From Sympetrum striolatum (taxonomy: Eukaryota > Arthropoda > Insecta > Odonata > Libellulidae), in assembly GCA_947579665.1 (NCBI GenBank), contig OX388345.1, positions 33,323,849 through 33,387,848 of the forward strand: DNA of 64,000 bases, given 5' to 3'. Of this stretch, positions 10,151 through 22,852 are shown piece by piece (the stretch's first letter is position 1; each line of letters starts with the position of its first letter). The translations under genes were made by a program, and so were the position numbers. Under the pieces are notes generated by a model. That model searched no databases. It was not told where the DNA came from and saw only the letters and a program-made list of their open reading frames with translations.

Positions 10151-13100
10151 GACTGAATATTGTTTTCCCTCTTAAATGGTAGGCATATTATCTGTGATGA
10201 CGTTTGAAATATTATTCCTATCTCCAATACATTAACACTTGCCAGTTGGAAAAAAATTTGATGAACGGAAACCGCTAAGAATTATGATACTTATACCTTA
10301 AGCTCAAATATACATATAATTGAAAAATATCGACTTCAAGGATTCAAAGTGCTCAAATTTCAAAATAGAATTCTATTAATATTTATATGAATCCAGTGAT
10401 TAAAGATAAATTTACTTTTATAGTCATAATAACTCTCTCCAGATCATGAAGGGATATGAAAAAGATGCTCTCACAATGGCCATTTTTAAGACGGTTGAAG
10501 TGAATCGAAGGGGGATCTAAAAGATTTATAAACAAGACTCGCGCAAGGCTACGGCATAACATAAATTCTAATGGGTATGCTTACCTAAGAAGGTTTTTAT
10601 CGCACAAAGCCACTTCACATTTAGCTATTAACCTACATTCTAAATTAGCGGGTTTGACTTGGCGCCGGCTTCCCCAGCATCCGTTAAGCTTTGGAAGAAA
10701 TATTCTTTTCTGGACTTAAACGATGACCGGATTACAGAATCAGGGCAGAAAATGGACCCCTCTCAACTCTTCAAGATCATTACGCGATCTCTCTGCAAAG
10801 AATTTACTCTCATTCTATTTATGTCAACATTAAAGGGTTAATTAGTTGTTGAAACGAGTAACGAAGGCTTGAGGTTATTAATCCGCTAAGATTAAGTTAC
10901 AAAATAACTTTACCGAACTCTGATGCAACAAATTAATGGTGAAATTTTTAATACTCCAGGGTAGAATCTAAGATGAATAAAGGCTAAATAATCAGTAGCT
11001 AATATTTATAGATATTTATGTCGAATATTAAAACTAACTTTTTAAATTTAAATACCAGTGGGAGTTACAAGAAATGTAAATAAGGTAATTTAAAAAGTAT
11101 GCTTCAATTTTCATCATGTCTTCCTTCCACAAGGAAAATTCTTCAAATTTTAATTTTATTTATGTTGTTAATTATATTCATTAAATTCATATTTATACTT
11201 TGGGTAGTAATTTAAAATGTATTTCTATTGAAATAAGATTTAATTTAAGCTGCTGGATATAATAATAAAGTATGATGAATAACAAAATAATTCTTGCCAG
11301 AAAATTAAAGGAGAGTTTATCAGATTGGGATGAGATGAATTTTGGGCAGAAACGACGGAAGTGTGCTTGTATAAGGTAGAGAACTAGGCACTAGAAATGG
11401 AATAGTTAAAGATATTTAGTGGATAATTAGAGGATAATTTTTAAGGCATGATGAACTTTAGTATAAATATGATTACGATAGAGGTATTACCGTGAATGTA
11501 TGCAACAAAACTGCAACATAAGACGGCATTTATTCAAGTTCCATTCAAGGCCGAAAGTAAAATTCTAGGATAAAATTAAGAAAATTATTTGTCCGCGTGA
11601 AGCGAGCGCTTCCTTTGATAATATTGTGATTTAATTTTATCTCTGGACATCCATAATAATCCTCTCTGCAGAGGATTACTATGGCGACCCCTCCAGAAGG
11701 GATTACTATGGGAACCTACTGAGCCCGTCTGACCCTTTCCTTTTCAACAGTTGCAGGTCCAAGGATTCCCCAGCGTTTGAAAGGACTGGCACCCATAGGA
11801 AAAAACATGAATGACGAGGCCCTCTGCTTTTAAGTCTTCGACAAAAAAACTGAAACTGTTCTCAGAGATAAGAGATATTGTTGAGAAAAGAGGAGGCAAT
11901 AGCTGCGAGTGCAGGAAATCCAGGATCTAGACAAACAGGCCAAGCGACGTAGCAGTGTAGGGACGAAGTAAAAAAACTAAAAAACAAATTGTGATTAAGA
12001 AAGACAAAATGAAAACATTCAAAGATGGCAACCTTCGTGATTCTCCGAAATTAGGCGTAAATTACGGAAATTTCAGTCATAACATAAACTAATAAATTTT
12101 ATATATAAAATAACTTTCCATAGCAAATATTGGAACAAGGGAAAAATATAATTATGATGTGCCTAGATTCTTCAACCAATATTGAAGTAACAGGTTAATT
12201 TTGTAGTCCCTAGAATGTTTAGCAGTCTGCATGACAACATGTATTATGACCTCAATTCCTTGTCTGCAGTTAAAAAAATATGAAAAACATTTTTTCAATT
12301 AAATAGTGAACCATTTTTTCAGATAGAGAACACTAATGAGACAGATTAGACCCAGGGGTCTCAAATATATATGTTTTAATTGAGATATTAACATTATTAG
12401 TATTAAATAAAACTGTAATGAATTAAATAAATTATTTAATCAATTTTTGGAATGGTTAAAAAGATTTGTACTGTGCTATCAAAGCAAGTATTCGCTGTAT
12501 TAACTTAATTATGTATGTGATGACTCAAGCATTAATTAAATTTCTCATGGTAAAATGAAATGTAAGCTAAAATTCGTATATTTTTAAGAATTGCGACCTC
12601 TTAATCACTGTTTGTTATGTCTAATATTTTTCTTGCTGCTATAAATGTGAGGATAGAAATTTTTGCATTATGTTCCAGGTTCAATTCTATTGGATAGTTC
12701 GGATTTACCGGTATCAAATCACAGATTTGGATGGCAGAAAATCCGATTGACAAGAGCCGCTAATTCATTGGCGTTTGGTTTGAAAAGCTTAATCGTCTGC
12801 CATCGAAATTAAACTCTCCATGGTTAACGATGGCCCGCTCTAGTAGATACATCTATAAACAACTTATCCTAATTTATTCAGTCATGTTAGCACATTCTTT
12901 CAAAGAATCGTACCAATTCTTAGATTATTAGAAAAACATTTAAGTAACTTCCTTCGTACTTAAATGTTTCTCGTTTCAACGGATTTAAAGTAATCATTTG
13001 CTAAATATTTTCATGCGAACGCATATTAAATTTATCCCTAGCGAAGAGTATTTCCTATTACCTTTGAAAATTTCGAGGAAATCTATTTTAGTATTCAGAT

Positions 13101-13921
13101 CCCGTATCCAGGAAGTACTTATTCATACTTGCTTTGGTGAGCTTACCGCAAGAACGATCACGAGCTGAATGCCATCTAAAATTACCCCTATTCATTTGAT
13201 TAGCTGTTTTTTTTTAATAGCGTCTATGGCTAAGAAAATCTGTTTCCTTGAACGTTCTTTCGCTACTTTTGTACGTCTGATGATAGTGATACTTCATTTC
13301 AAACTGAAAAAATACCACTATATATTAATCATATAGATCACAGTGTACAAAAAGAGGATATAAGTTTTTATTAAAACTCCTAAATGCTTTTCTGAATATA
13401 TAGACTCAAAAAATCGCATGGATGGAAATATGAAAAATTTAAATAACAACAACGATGATCACAAAAATAGCCTAATTACAGATATATAGTTATCATATAT
13501 TTAATCGACACAAGAAAACTAATATCCAGAACAAACTGGTTTCCCTGTTTAAAAAAATGTCGGATTTCAATGTTATTCAATATTAAATCAATACGCTTTG
13601 GCCGGTCATGATGAAAATACATCACAACGTTTGAAAATAAAACCATTAGTCCTTAGTAACTTCCGCCAAGTTTTTGTCCACCATTAAGTGGATGATCTGA
13701 TTATGGCCATCCTCTGATCAAAAGTGGTCGTTTATTAAAACCTTGATGGGAATAACGTAAATACAGTTGATTTTATTTTAAAACGTAGCCCAATAGTAAG
13801 TTTAAAAAATTAGAATCATAAATTTGATTTTACCCTCGAAGATCACATTAACTGCCTAATATACGTACGTTAGTAACAAATCAGCTCTAGACAAGAATTT
13901 ATGTATAGAAATAATCGAAGA
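10151..13921. other. AT-rich non-coding stretch with small hairpins
   Basis: No gene is supportable. The word GGATTACTATGG occurs twice near 11683 and 11700. GATGGCAG near 12730 has an exact inverted partner CTGCCATC near 12797. At 12931-12972 there is a hairpin with 16-bp arms (one mismatch, core AAACATTTAAGTA) and a 10-nt loop, too short for an ordinary pre-miRNA. Confidence 0.4.
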
Positions 13922-14110
13922 AGGAAACATTGTAGCTCTGCTGTTAATGAAGTAGAGAATTAAAATCTCCAAAAACAGCCATTGTCGGCGATCCGTTCCT
14001 CTATTTCATTGGTTTCCGGATACAAAAGGAATGCCCGCAGTACGTTTCTACCTCTGATGATGATAGCATCGTTATTGAAATATACATTGGGCGTTTCATA
14101 GAAAGATGGT
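13922..14110 (-). mobile_element. Fold-back family F, left arm plus internal module (copy 2)
   Basis: Read on the minus strand the arm shows GAGGAACGG, CGCCGACAA, TTTTGGAGATTTTAATTC and TTCATTAACAGCAG, matching copies at 45094-45293 and 59886-60066. It is followed at 14054-14110 by the family's internal module (CTGATGATGATAGCATCG then CATTGGGCG), in the same relative order as in the 23751-24081 copy. A right arm is not visible, so the element is truncated or too diverged to see. Confidence 0.6.
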
Positions 14111-14169
14111 AATCCGAAAAATATTCGAGGCAACGTAATTCTTATCCCATTCAGCATATGTATTAATCC

Positions 14170-14650
14170 ATCAAAATTTTGAACAATTCCGGGAAAAATA
14201 GTGAATTCCCTCCTTTATACTTCGCCGCCATAAATCCTTGGATATAAATGCATTTCCAGCCCGCAGAATATGACCCGTTTCGTTTGTTTGAAAGCGAATC
14301 TCTGACGAACCTGTCGGTGCGTTAAATCCCTTTCCGCTCGCCGAGAGATAATGCATTTGCTGGGCGGAAACCCGCCACTCTCCAGCGGTTTGTTTGTATA
14401 ATCATTGAAGGGAAGCCGAAACTGCTCGATGACAAGCTGAAGATAGCGGCAGCATGGAATAACGTTCTTGGAAATGTATCTCTCCCCCTCCCTTGCTCCG
14501 TACATCCCTACCGGCTGCCTTCATTTGTGCAAATTTCTCCGCTGATTCTTTGAATGGAAGCTGGGAAACTTTCTCGGCGGGAGATGGAAAGGAGCAAACA
14601 TTTCTAGATGTGTTCGAGTTTGATAAAACAGGAGAGCGGAATCCTAAACC
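14170..14650. other. GC-richer non-repetitive block, possible regulatory or exonic DNA
   Basis: Base composition rises clearly above the AT-rich surroundings and no repeat family is recognised. Several overlapping short frames are open on both strands, which is typical of GC-rich DNA; none gives a protein I know. Conserved non-coding sequence is a reasonable guess only. Confidence 0.25.
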
Positions 14651-15493
14651 GTGTCCATTCATACTCTCGATAAAATCGCACACTCATGTTGAAACTCGGC
14701 TCAAGCATCTAATTGTAACATCTGTATGGCCTCCAAATGAGAGTGAGATGTCTATCGAATTACAACTGAAAGTCAAATTCAACCTTACAAACAATGAAGT
14801 GAGTACATGATGTATTTTGCTGAAAATAACATAAATCAGCTCTGTGAGACTTGAGAATACATTTACGCAAAATAAAAAATAAAGAAGTTCCACATATTTA
14901 TAAAAATGTGTTTTTAATGTTATGCTTGGCAAACAATACTAAGAATTGATATTCTGAGTTAAGTCAAGGAATATTCAATCCGCAAGCAAGGAAAAGATCC
15001 ATTCAAAACAGGTAATTTCTTTCATCATTGAAACTATTCATTATATACTGATAAGATGGAGATATTTTCCTTATTAAACAGAGATAAATGTCTTAAAAGA
15101 CTCAGTCCCCTCAGAATACTTAATTAGTGTGCCATTTCCAGAATATGCTGTGTATAGCAAATTATATAGTCATTTTTGACTCCTTATGATTCAAATTTCC
15201 GTTTAAAGGAGATAGCGGTCAGTTAAATAATTCTTAACTTCACTTCAATTACTTAAAATTAAATAAATGTAAAGCATCCTTCTAATTTTTTTTTAAGAAT
15301 ATGTATTATATGTTATTTTAAGGGGAACACAGTGGCAACAATGATAGATGACATAAAAGGTAGATTAAGCTACCTAGTAACGAAATAAAAGTAATTAAAT
15401 AGGGAATATTAAGGAACATGAACCTACCGAAAAGTAGAACACAGATACATGCATATCATTTAAATGTGAACTTTGGGGAAAAGAGAAAAGGGT

Positions 15494-15830
15494 AGGATTG
15501 ATGAATTGGAAATGTGGACATAGAGAAGGTATTAGAATATACGTTGGGCAAACAGAGTAAGAAATTCAGAGGTGCTGAATAAGGGAGAACTCCTAAACAC
15601 CGTCAGAAACAGACAAGAAAGATTGATAGGGAAACAGTGTTAGATGACATATATTAAGAAGGGAGCGGATGATTACAACAGCTTGGAAAACATCGGTTAA
15701 AGGGCAAATTGAAGAGGGAGAAGAAGACTAAAATGGTAGACGGCATAAGATGAAGAGGATGTAAGAAAAAATACAATTCCTGGGACAGGGACGGATGAAG
15801 ACAACGACGAAGGATGGGACTTGGAACGCG
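15494..15830 (+). pseudogene. Degraded LINE reverse-transcriptase C-terminal remnant
   Basis: The plus-strand translation, with stops and indels, keeps the order of a conserved tail found in arthropod LINE/RTE-type proteins: ELEMWT, RR, then WANRVRNSEVLN, then ELLNTVRNRQERLIG, then later a basic EREKKTKMVDGIR-like stretch. Family proteins have the same blocks as EMWxWRR, WTDRVxNEEVL, LLxTIxxRQ and GRGRRR. In-frame stops (after MWT and after RRY) show that it is dead. No 3' tail or target duplication could be defined. Confidence 0.6.
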
Positions 15831-17977
15831 ATAGAATACCAGATGATGGTACTGATGTCATCTTGAAATTGGATCCATATTTCGGACACTCTAAATTTTA
15901 TTAAAGCACCTTTTTGTTTCTTCTTTTCTGTCAAAATATATCACCGCCTCTTTTAAACTTTCAACTATATTAATTATCGGATTATTCAAATTTCACACAT
16001 TTATTATTTCAGAATGGATTTTCAATGCTTAAAATCATTCACCTTAAAAATCCTTTCAAATTAGAGAGATATGCATTAGTCTCTCATGGAAAAATCCTCC
16101 ATTCCTTAAAACGTAGTTCCCAAAGTATGAAGATGCTATCCTAAGTTTTCTAAAGCGGCTAACTCCAACCCGATCGATAGAAACAGATCTAGGCTAGCAA
16201 TAAAAAACCTTTGCCTGAGTTGTCACTGAAATGATCCACGAGAAGGCACCCAGGAAATGACTCTAACGATCTTTTGGTTGAAGGTTGGGTAGGTCAGGAA
16301 GAATTGTTTATGAACCCCACATAAAAAGAGGCCAGACCACCTGCGTGTGACACTTACATGGACAAACCTTTGACAAACTGCAAAACGAGAAATGGTCGAC
16401 GATGTTAAGTCGATATTTCTCCTGAATGTCCGCGGATTAAAATGGAAGTGAAAGGAGGCCTCGCTCCAAAAAATCAAAATGATGACTGTCGCATTTTGTC
16501 ACAAAAATAAAAAAACTTCGACCAAAAAAGAGAATAGGAAGAATGGAACGCTGGAAATTGGGATTCCGTTCTCGACCTGCATAAAGCAGAACGTGTTATT
16601 CTGCTTCAATGTGATCAAATTTGGTTATCACGTAAACTGCGCCGAGTCGACTTGCTTTGGAGCTCACGTTACGGAGTTTACGGATGTAGACTAACGATTT
16701 TATTATTTGACTGTGAAGGTGGTATGGAAAATGATGTGGAATGGAATTCCTTATAAGAGGGTGAATTATCATCATTTTAATTGGTTCTTAGATATCACCT
16801 TCACACTCTATCAAACGGTTGGAGAATACTAATCTCTTTAACACTAAATTGTTACTTCATCCAAATGCATCTTTATGAGGAATTTTAACTATAACACATA
16901 TTCTTTTCAAAAAAGGAAAACATAAAATATTTTCTGTTATAGCAATAAATCCTGGTAATCTAGCACCAATAAGAGTATGAGTATAGGAATAAATACATAT
17001 AATTTATCAATCATACTTGAAATAATGCACTCAAATTACTAAAAATAAATTCATGATATACTGTAATTATTTGAAGCAAACGTCATATTTTTATCGTTAT
17101 TTTGTCAAGAAAATTATATAAAAGTAATATTTAATTGACAATACAGATAAAATTAAAATGTATAAAATATAAATGATAATAATAATTAATAATTTATTAT
17201 TAATCAGAAACAGAAAACGCCAATTACATGTTTTCTAATAAATAATAAATTTAAAAAATACACTAATCTAAGAGGTAGTAAAAATAAAAAGAAATGTACA
17301 AAGGTTATTATACTCGCAAATTCAAATACAGTTTCCTCTCAAAAGAATCAAGTGAATCAAAAAAATAAATCTATGTTATAGGCCCTATTCAGAACATCGT
17401 TACCCTTTCTCATGATTCTGGACAGGAATTCAAATTTACAGACATTATTATTATAAGCATTATTCTCGTATATGTTTCTACACGTTTCAATTGGCAGATC
17501 TATTTTCTATGTTTCTGTTTGATTTCTGAGCCTTTAATATTAGTAACAATTTTGGTGAGAAAATTATAATTATATTACCAGAGAAAACAGTACCCTAGTA
17601 TGTTTAGTTGGATTCTTTGAAGTAATCATTAGATTGTATTTATTTACGACGATGGATAAAATCTTACTCATGATATAGCGCTGCTGCGTAGTTTCTTAGT
17701 GTGCATGAGATCTAAGCACGCTACTTATGCCGGTGAACCACTCGCAAGGCTTTTTACTGAACGTTTATGTCGAGCAACATTCATAAAAAGAGCAAATTCA
17801 GTGCGTCGCATAGGCGTTCCTCGGAATGACGAAGGAGAAATCCACTTGGGATAGACGACACTGCAAATGACAGGGACTTCGAGAAGTACATTCCTTATCA
17901 TCTGGATTTCCCTTCCAATATATATCACACTCCGAATGCAACATTTCAAGATCGTTGGAGAAAGGTACAAAATATAT
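15831..17977. other. Non-coding stretch, very AT-rich 16.85-17.7 kb
   Basis: The block 16220-16700 is less AT-rich and has open frames on both strands, but nothing recognisable. From about 16850 to 17700 the sequence is dominated by A/T with short palindromes such as AATAATTTATTATT near 17190. No gene or element is assigned. Confidence 0.35.
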
Positions 17978-18132
17978 ACCAACTGCAGAGGCTCCCGGAT
18001 AGTCATGTGGACAGCGCGTTTACCTTTGGTGAAAGCGATTCCGGGTTCGAATCCCAGTGGGAGCCAATGTGCGAAATGACCTAAGCTGTCGAAGCACTTC
18101 TAACAATACTACTACTACTACCAACTGAAGAG
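17978..18132 (+). mobile_element. tRNA-derived SINE with 13-bp target-site duplication (copy 1)
   Basis: The body (17991-18119) starts with a tRNA-like head: acceptor-like GCTCCC pairs with GGGAGC, and a textbook RNA polymerase III B box, GGTTCGAATCC, is present. The A-box region is TAGTCATGTGG. A short unrelated tail follows (GCGAAATGACCTAAGCTGTC) ending in (TAC)n. Flanks repeat ACCAACTGCAGAG / ACCAACTGAAGAG, one mismatch, at 17978-17990 and 18120-18132. It is a retrotransposed SINE rather than a tRNA gene, since the arms do not form a complete cloverleaf. Related copies are at 22693-22839 and 39213-39273. Confidence 0.85.
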
Positions 18133-19250
18133 AATGGAAGCTTCGAAGTATTTCTGAATGAAAAGAAGTTCCCGTCGAGGATGCATTATAAATGGACATA
18201 TATGTGAAATTTCCAGATTTAAGACAATTAATTTTCACACGTTTTTCTAGGAATAACTCCAATTCAATTGAATGTTAAATTTCAAGATTAATCACGATTG
18301 ATTTCCTCTCTGTTATTCTATCACTAAGGTAATAAATAGTCGAAAAACATATTTCTCTTTCATAAACGATTTACCGTTGTTCGCAAGCCAACTCAAAAAC
18401 AACAATTAATATTCGGATTAAAAAATATTTGTATAATATACTGAGTATACTTCTTCCTTTAACTAAATAAAGCCTTCAAGTGTAACGCATAATAGACAAT
18501 AAATCATTTGCATGCCAACGAGTATCTCGAGGGAAAACTCTAGTTCAGTTATTCGCCCTCTGTTGGATTGGCGAATCCCGATTTCCTTGTTGGTCCTTTC
18601 TCCACTCCTGTATAATCTAAAAGAGTAAACAAGCCCTGTTGCCTATTTGTAGTAACAAGATAGGAAAAGACCTTTAGAGGGCATAAAGGAAACTTTTTCC
18701 TCAAGATTCAATGCTGGAAAAGTTAGTTTTCAAATAGTCTCCCATAAATCTTTCCACTCTGCATCGTACGGCCATCAACTTCAGTATTTTTCGAAGAAAC
18801 GTTCCAAGGGACGTTGACGAGAACTGCAAAAGTACACATCCAGTGGTGGAAACTACATAATGAACGAATCCTCTTAACAAGAAGCAGAAACACACCGAAT
18901 TCCGAAGATAAAATAATGCTTACTGATTGCTATCCTCTACCATAGCTACGCTTAAACTTTTGGCTGACAAAGTGCCCAAAAATTTATTAAGGCATATCGA
19001 TTTCCCGAACTTGAGGTCTTCTGGGAATAGTCAGCATGCAAACCCACCAATGCCAACGTCCCGGGTTCAAAAACTGAGGCTTCAACGAGATAGGGCTTGA
19101 TTGTATCTGTATTCATTCTTCCACCGTTATCGTAGACGTTTGTTCGGTGGTAGTCAAGTAAATGGACGTGTGAGGGTCGTAAATAACAATAAGTAAGAAT
19201 TGAATAAACTAATTTATATAAAAATCTGTAAATGAGATGACACTGTATAG
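18133..19250. other. Non-coding stretch
   Basis: I see nothing assignable here. Short open frames at 18020-18262 and 18701-18895 are antisense or chance frames; the first overlaps the SINE. Confidence 0.35.
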
Positions 19251-19300
19251 CTCTACATTTAAATATGTAAAATCCCTACAAGCTGCCTTTTAGTGGTCAT
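19251..19300 (-). mobile_element. Degraded 3' end of the CR1/L2-like LINE
   Basis: CTCTACATTT, then AATCCCTACAAGCTGCCTTT aligns with the tail of the LINE at 9427-9490 (CTACATTAATACCCTACAAG then CCGCCTTT). The hexamer array has decayed to one unit and the GAAA-loop stem is no longer paired. Only about 50 bp is recognisable. Confidence 0.5.
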
Positions 19301-19320
19301 CGGTCTCACTAGTCGATATC

Positions 19321-19660
19321 AGTAAGGAAAGAAAATTGGAAAGCGGCTGTTAATAAATTAGAGATATAAAATCTGCAATAGCGCATAATTAGTCAGCGCT
19401 CCACAACGCGTTGCTGCCGGTTTCCGGCAACAGCGGAAAGGCCCGGATTACTGAGCTTCTAACACGTATTCTTCTACCCTTGAAGTTGATAGTATACCTA
19501 TTTAATTGCAAATTGAGTGATTCTTTGAAGGTATGTAATTCCGCTGGTTCCGAAAACCGGAACGCGGTGTGGAGCACTGATGAAGTCAGCTATTGCAGAT
19601 TTTATATCTTTAAAACTAGTTAATATAAGTTATATTTGGCGGATTTCTTTTGCTTACTTT
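19321..19660. mobile_element. Fold-back family F, two-armed copy (copy 3)
   Basis: The left arm begins AGTAAGGAAAGAAAATTGG and includes GAGATATAAAATCTGCAATAG and CAGCGCTCCACA. The right arm (from about 19556) has the complement: GTGTGGAGCACTGATG, GCTATTGCAGATTTTATATC. The outer arm matches the F consensus GTAAAGAAAGAAAATTTGG seen at 45094, although the inner sequence differs (CAGCGCTCC instead of the GGAACGCC block). The interior holds a second small inverted repeat, GTTGCTGCCGG/CCGGCAACAG, at about 19410-19432. It has no coding capacity. Confidence 0.6.
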
Positions 19661-22600
19661 GACGGTATAATAACATTGTTTGATAATTTATTTTATGTAT
19701 TAACAAATACAAATATTACCCAGTCCAACCCGAAAATCTGAATCTTAACCTACCAGATTAAATTTATAGCTAAAGACGCTGGTAATAATGGAATGCCACC
19801 CGTTTCGCTAGTGATAACATACCAAAACTGTCTTTCTCATTACTACGAGTACCTTATTTTTAAAATTCCCAATATCATCAATTCATTTCGCAAATGACAT
19901 AAAACAGTTTCTTCAGAGCAGATATTCCGTTAAAGAGACTCAAAATCTATCTAAACCTCTTTATTCAATATTGAAATATCATGGAAGTTTAATGAAGAAG
20001 GCAAATATGTACTCGGTAAAGATTCAGCTCCATAATTCATCTTTTGAATACCTTAGTGGACATCATATCTAACTTCCACTTGTAGTACTAATTTATGGAA
20101 ATGTTGGCAATTAAACTGATTCATAATTTCGTTCATTTACTAAAATAATTGTGTAGTTAAAACCTCTTGATAGAGATGAATTAATTCAAAATACATCATT
20201 CAATGATGAAAACTGCATGAAAAGTACTTATTCTTGAGTTTTCAATGTATTCGAAGTTTTATATAATGCTAATGAAAATAGATCTTTCCGGCAGAACCCT
20301 TTTACCATGAAATAATAGCAATTTTTTCCGCTCTCTATCCTAGTCCCTGAGAAAATCCACTGGAGAATGCAATTTCTCGACCATTTTCCACCCACAGCAT
20401 ACGAATCTAAGACCTCTACATATAAAACAGAGTGGTGCACGCCGTAAAAGCTGCAGGAGATGCATTCCATGCTCCATTATGCACCGAGAAAATAGTGATG
20501 GAAAAAACTTCGCTTCGCATCCAGGAGATAATTCTTTTATGAAAGGAAACAGATTCAAGATGAAGATGGAGGACCTGAGTCACAGTGCTGATATGTCATC
20601 CTTACCCGGGCAGACGTCTCAATCCAACGAGCTTAAAAATTCCCACCCTATCCTCCACTCAATATACTCCAATGCCCAATATCGCCACTTCAGAGCTGTG
20701 ATAATTCAATTTCTGTGGCAGCGTGAACGTTAACTAAGCCAACAGAGAAGGCTGAGCGAACTTGGAACGCTATTTCATGCGCCCGGGTCAAGGTTGCTTT
20801 TCTTTGCCTGTAAAGATTTATGAGCGAGAGATAATCTACGTTCAAAAAGGTTTTGATGCATATATTTATGGGCAAGCTATTATTCTGGCTTATTTTATAC
20901 CTTGGTTGAAAGCTCTTTCACCGGAGAGATGCTGGAAAGTTTTAAAGGAGAATTTATCCTTTCAATATATAGTCTACTCAACTACTATACGCTTATTTGT
21001 AACATTTAATTATTGTAATTAATAGTAATTTTAGGTATTATAATATATTTTTAATAATAAAAATATAAATACTTCAAATGCTCTAATCATATTTGTAACC
21101 TGTTTATTGTAATGTGTTGAGCTTATTGTACTGTATTTGTAATGTTTTAGTATATATTTGTAGTGTGTTTTATTTAGCTTCAGTAAAAATAAAATGAATA
21201 CTTAAAAGAGATTTCAATGCTTTGAATTTGATAAAATAGAAAACCTCTCTCGATCCACTTCAATGAAACATAATTTACATTTTCAAGGCATTAATATAAA
21301 AAATCTTCCAAGAACGTGCAGCATCAACTTGTTCCTTGAAATTTTATTGTTAGTTTATTAAAGAAAGGTTAAAAAGTATCTCTTTAATATTAATAACAAT
21401 TGAAGTTTGAAATGTGTATAATTCAGAATATACATTTATTCTCTAAATAATTTTTGATAAAAATTCGTAAGTACTACAACAGAAAACTAATTTATTATCA
21501 GACTGGAATAAAACAGTAATTTTTTATCTAAATGAGGAGGGGATGTAATTCCAAATCTTTCGCGTAATTACGAAACCCCAACCTCAGGTGACCAATTACG
21601 GAGTACAATGTAGAACATCATGAATTGATTCTAAGTGAAACTCAGGTACCCACACAGTGACGTGAATCCGAGGTAAGCCGAGATTGTGGGTGTAATTAAA
21701 TGTGGCCAATTTTCCTCGGTACCTCAAGCCTTTCATTTGAATATCCCCCGGGGAAAAGATAACGAATCCTGGCTCAGACGAGAGGAAAACCCCAAGGGCT
21801 TCCAAGTGAGAGCGGTTGCGACAATTGATAAAATAGGAAGCGAAGATTGACATAGGATTCTGGTTGCCATGGTCACCGTAACTCCACGTATGCGTTAATG
21901 AATGATGGGAAATCGTAACGAGTCTTTACTAACGAATGCTTGATATTTTTCGGAATTCGCCACCATATATCGATGTGTTAATATTTCGATGACAAACAAC
22001 GGTAGCAGTAGAGGAGACAATTGAATAATGGTACGCGAGCGGTGAAGAGAAATTCTCTCTGCCAGAGCGTGATTCCAAAAATGTCCGAGAGCAAACAAAC
22101 ATGCTGTTCTTTTTTCTGAAAAAAGAAATTAGGATGAGATGAATTTGAAGATTATTCCTAAAATATTACCTTTGGTTTTATAATGGCCATAGACTGACTG
22201 TGTACACAATGAAGATATATTATTATACCGTGAAACTAAAAAAAACTCAACTCATTCTATATAAGTATTATTTCATCAAAGTATAAATAGAGTCATAATA
22301 TTAACTGCTATTGTGTGATATTTTTAGAGCATTGAAGAAAATCTGAGAATCAAAAATCACTTCATGCTTTGAAAAAATTGTAAGGGTATCAAAAAGTCAG
22401 AGTAGCTTTGTATTTAGGATTTTTTAGCTATGAGCTTAAATCATATTCATCGTTAGCTTTAATTAATTGAAAAAATTTAATTATTTTGGAAATTCATTAA
22501 TTTTTGTAAAATAAACAATGAAAATTACAATTTTATATATTTAAAATAGAAGCATTTAAAGAAAAGGAATTCTGTACATTTCTATGTAGTTGAAATGCAA

Positions 22601-22679
22601 GAAATTATTTTTTTTCAGGTTCGGATGGTATTAATTAGTAGATACAAATCTATATCATTTTATTTGAGCAGTCATATTT
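19661..22679. other. Non-coding stretch with a GC-richer block and X-box-like motif
   Basis: The stretch is mostly AT-rich. A less AT-rich non-repetitive block spans about 21540-21900. Inside it is an X-box-like palindrome (listed separately). Open frames near 20340-21020 look like chance. Confidence 0.3.
21863..21876. promoter_or_regulatory. X-box-like motif (candidate RFX site)
   Basis: GTTGCCATGGTCAC differs at one position from the palindromic X-box form GTTGCCATGGTAAC. RFX transcription factors bind such sites in animal enhancers and ciliary-gene promoters. No adjacent gene was identified, so function is a guess. Other weaker X-box-like sequences are at 61128-61141 and 63422-63435. Confidence 0.3.
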
Positions 22680-22852
22680 ATTTTGACTTGTTGTAGTAGT
22701 AGTATTGTTAAAAGTGCTTCGACAGCTGAGGTCATTTCGCACATTGGCTCCCACCGGGAAGGTAGGAATGGTGGGATCGAACCCAGGACCGTTTTCACCA
22801 AAGGCGAACGCGCTGTCCACGTGACTATCCGAGAGCCCCATTTTAACTTGTT
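22680..22852 (-). mobile_element. tRNA-derived SINE with 13-bp target-site duplication (copy 2)
   Basis: This is the minus-strand counterpart of the SINE at 17991. It reads GGGGCTCTCGG, A-box region TAGTCACGTGG, B box GGGTTCGATCCC, GTGGGAGCC, then GCGAAATGACCTCAGCTGTC and a (TAC)n tail. Compared with copy 1 it carries about 20 extra bases (CACCATTCCTACCTTCCC) after the B box. The flanks ATTTTGACTTGTT / ATTTTAACTTGTT (22680-22692, 22840-22852) are a 13-bp target duplication with one mismatch. The SINE body is 22693-22839. Confidence 0.85.

Noticed and set aside
12931..12972. miRNA precursor
   Set aside because: The stem is only 16 bp with a 10-nt loop, too short for a pre-miRNA, and no known miRNA seed arrangement was recognised.
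17991..18064. Functional tRNA gene
   Set aside because: Good B box and acceptor-like pairing, but the anticodon and D arms do not fold properly, and (TAC)n plus target duplications show it is a SINE.
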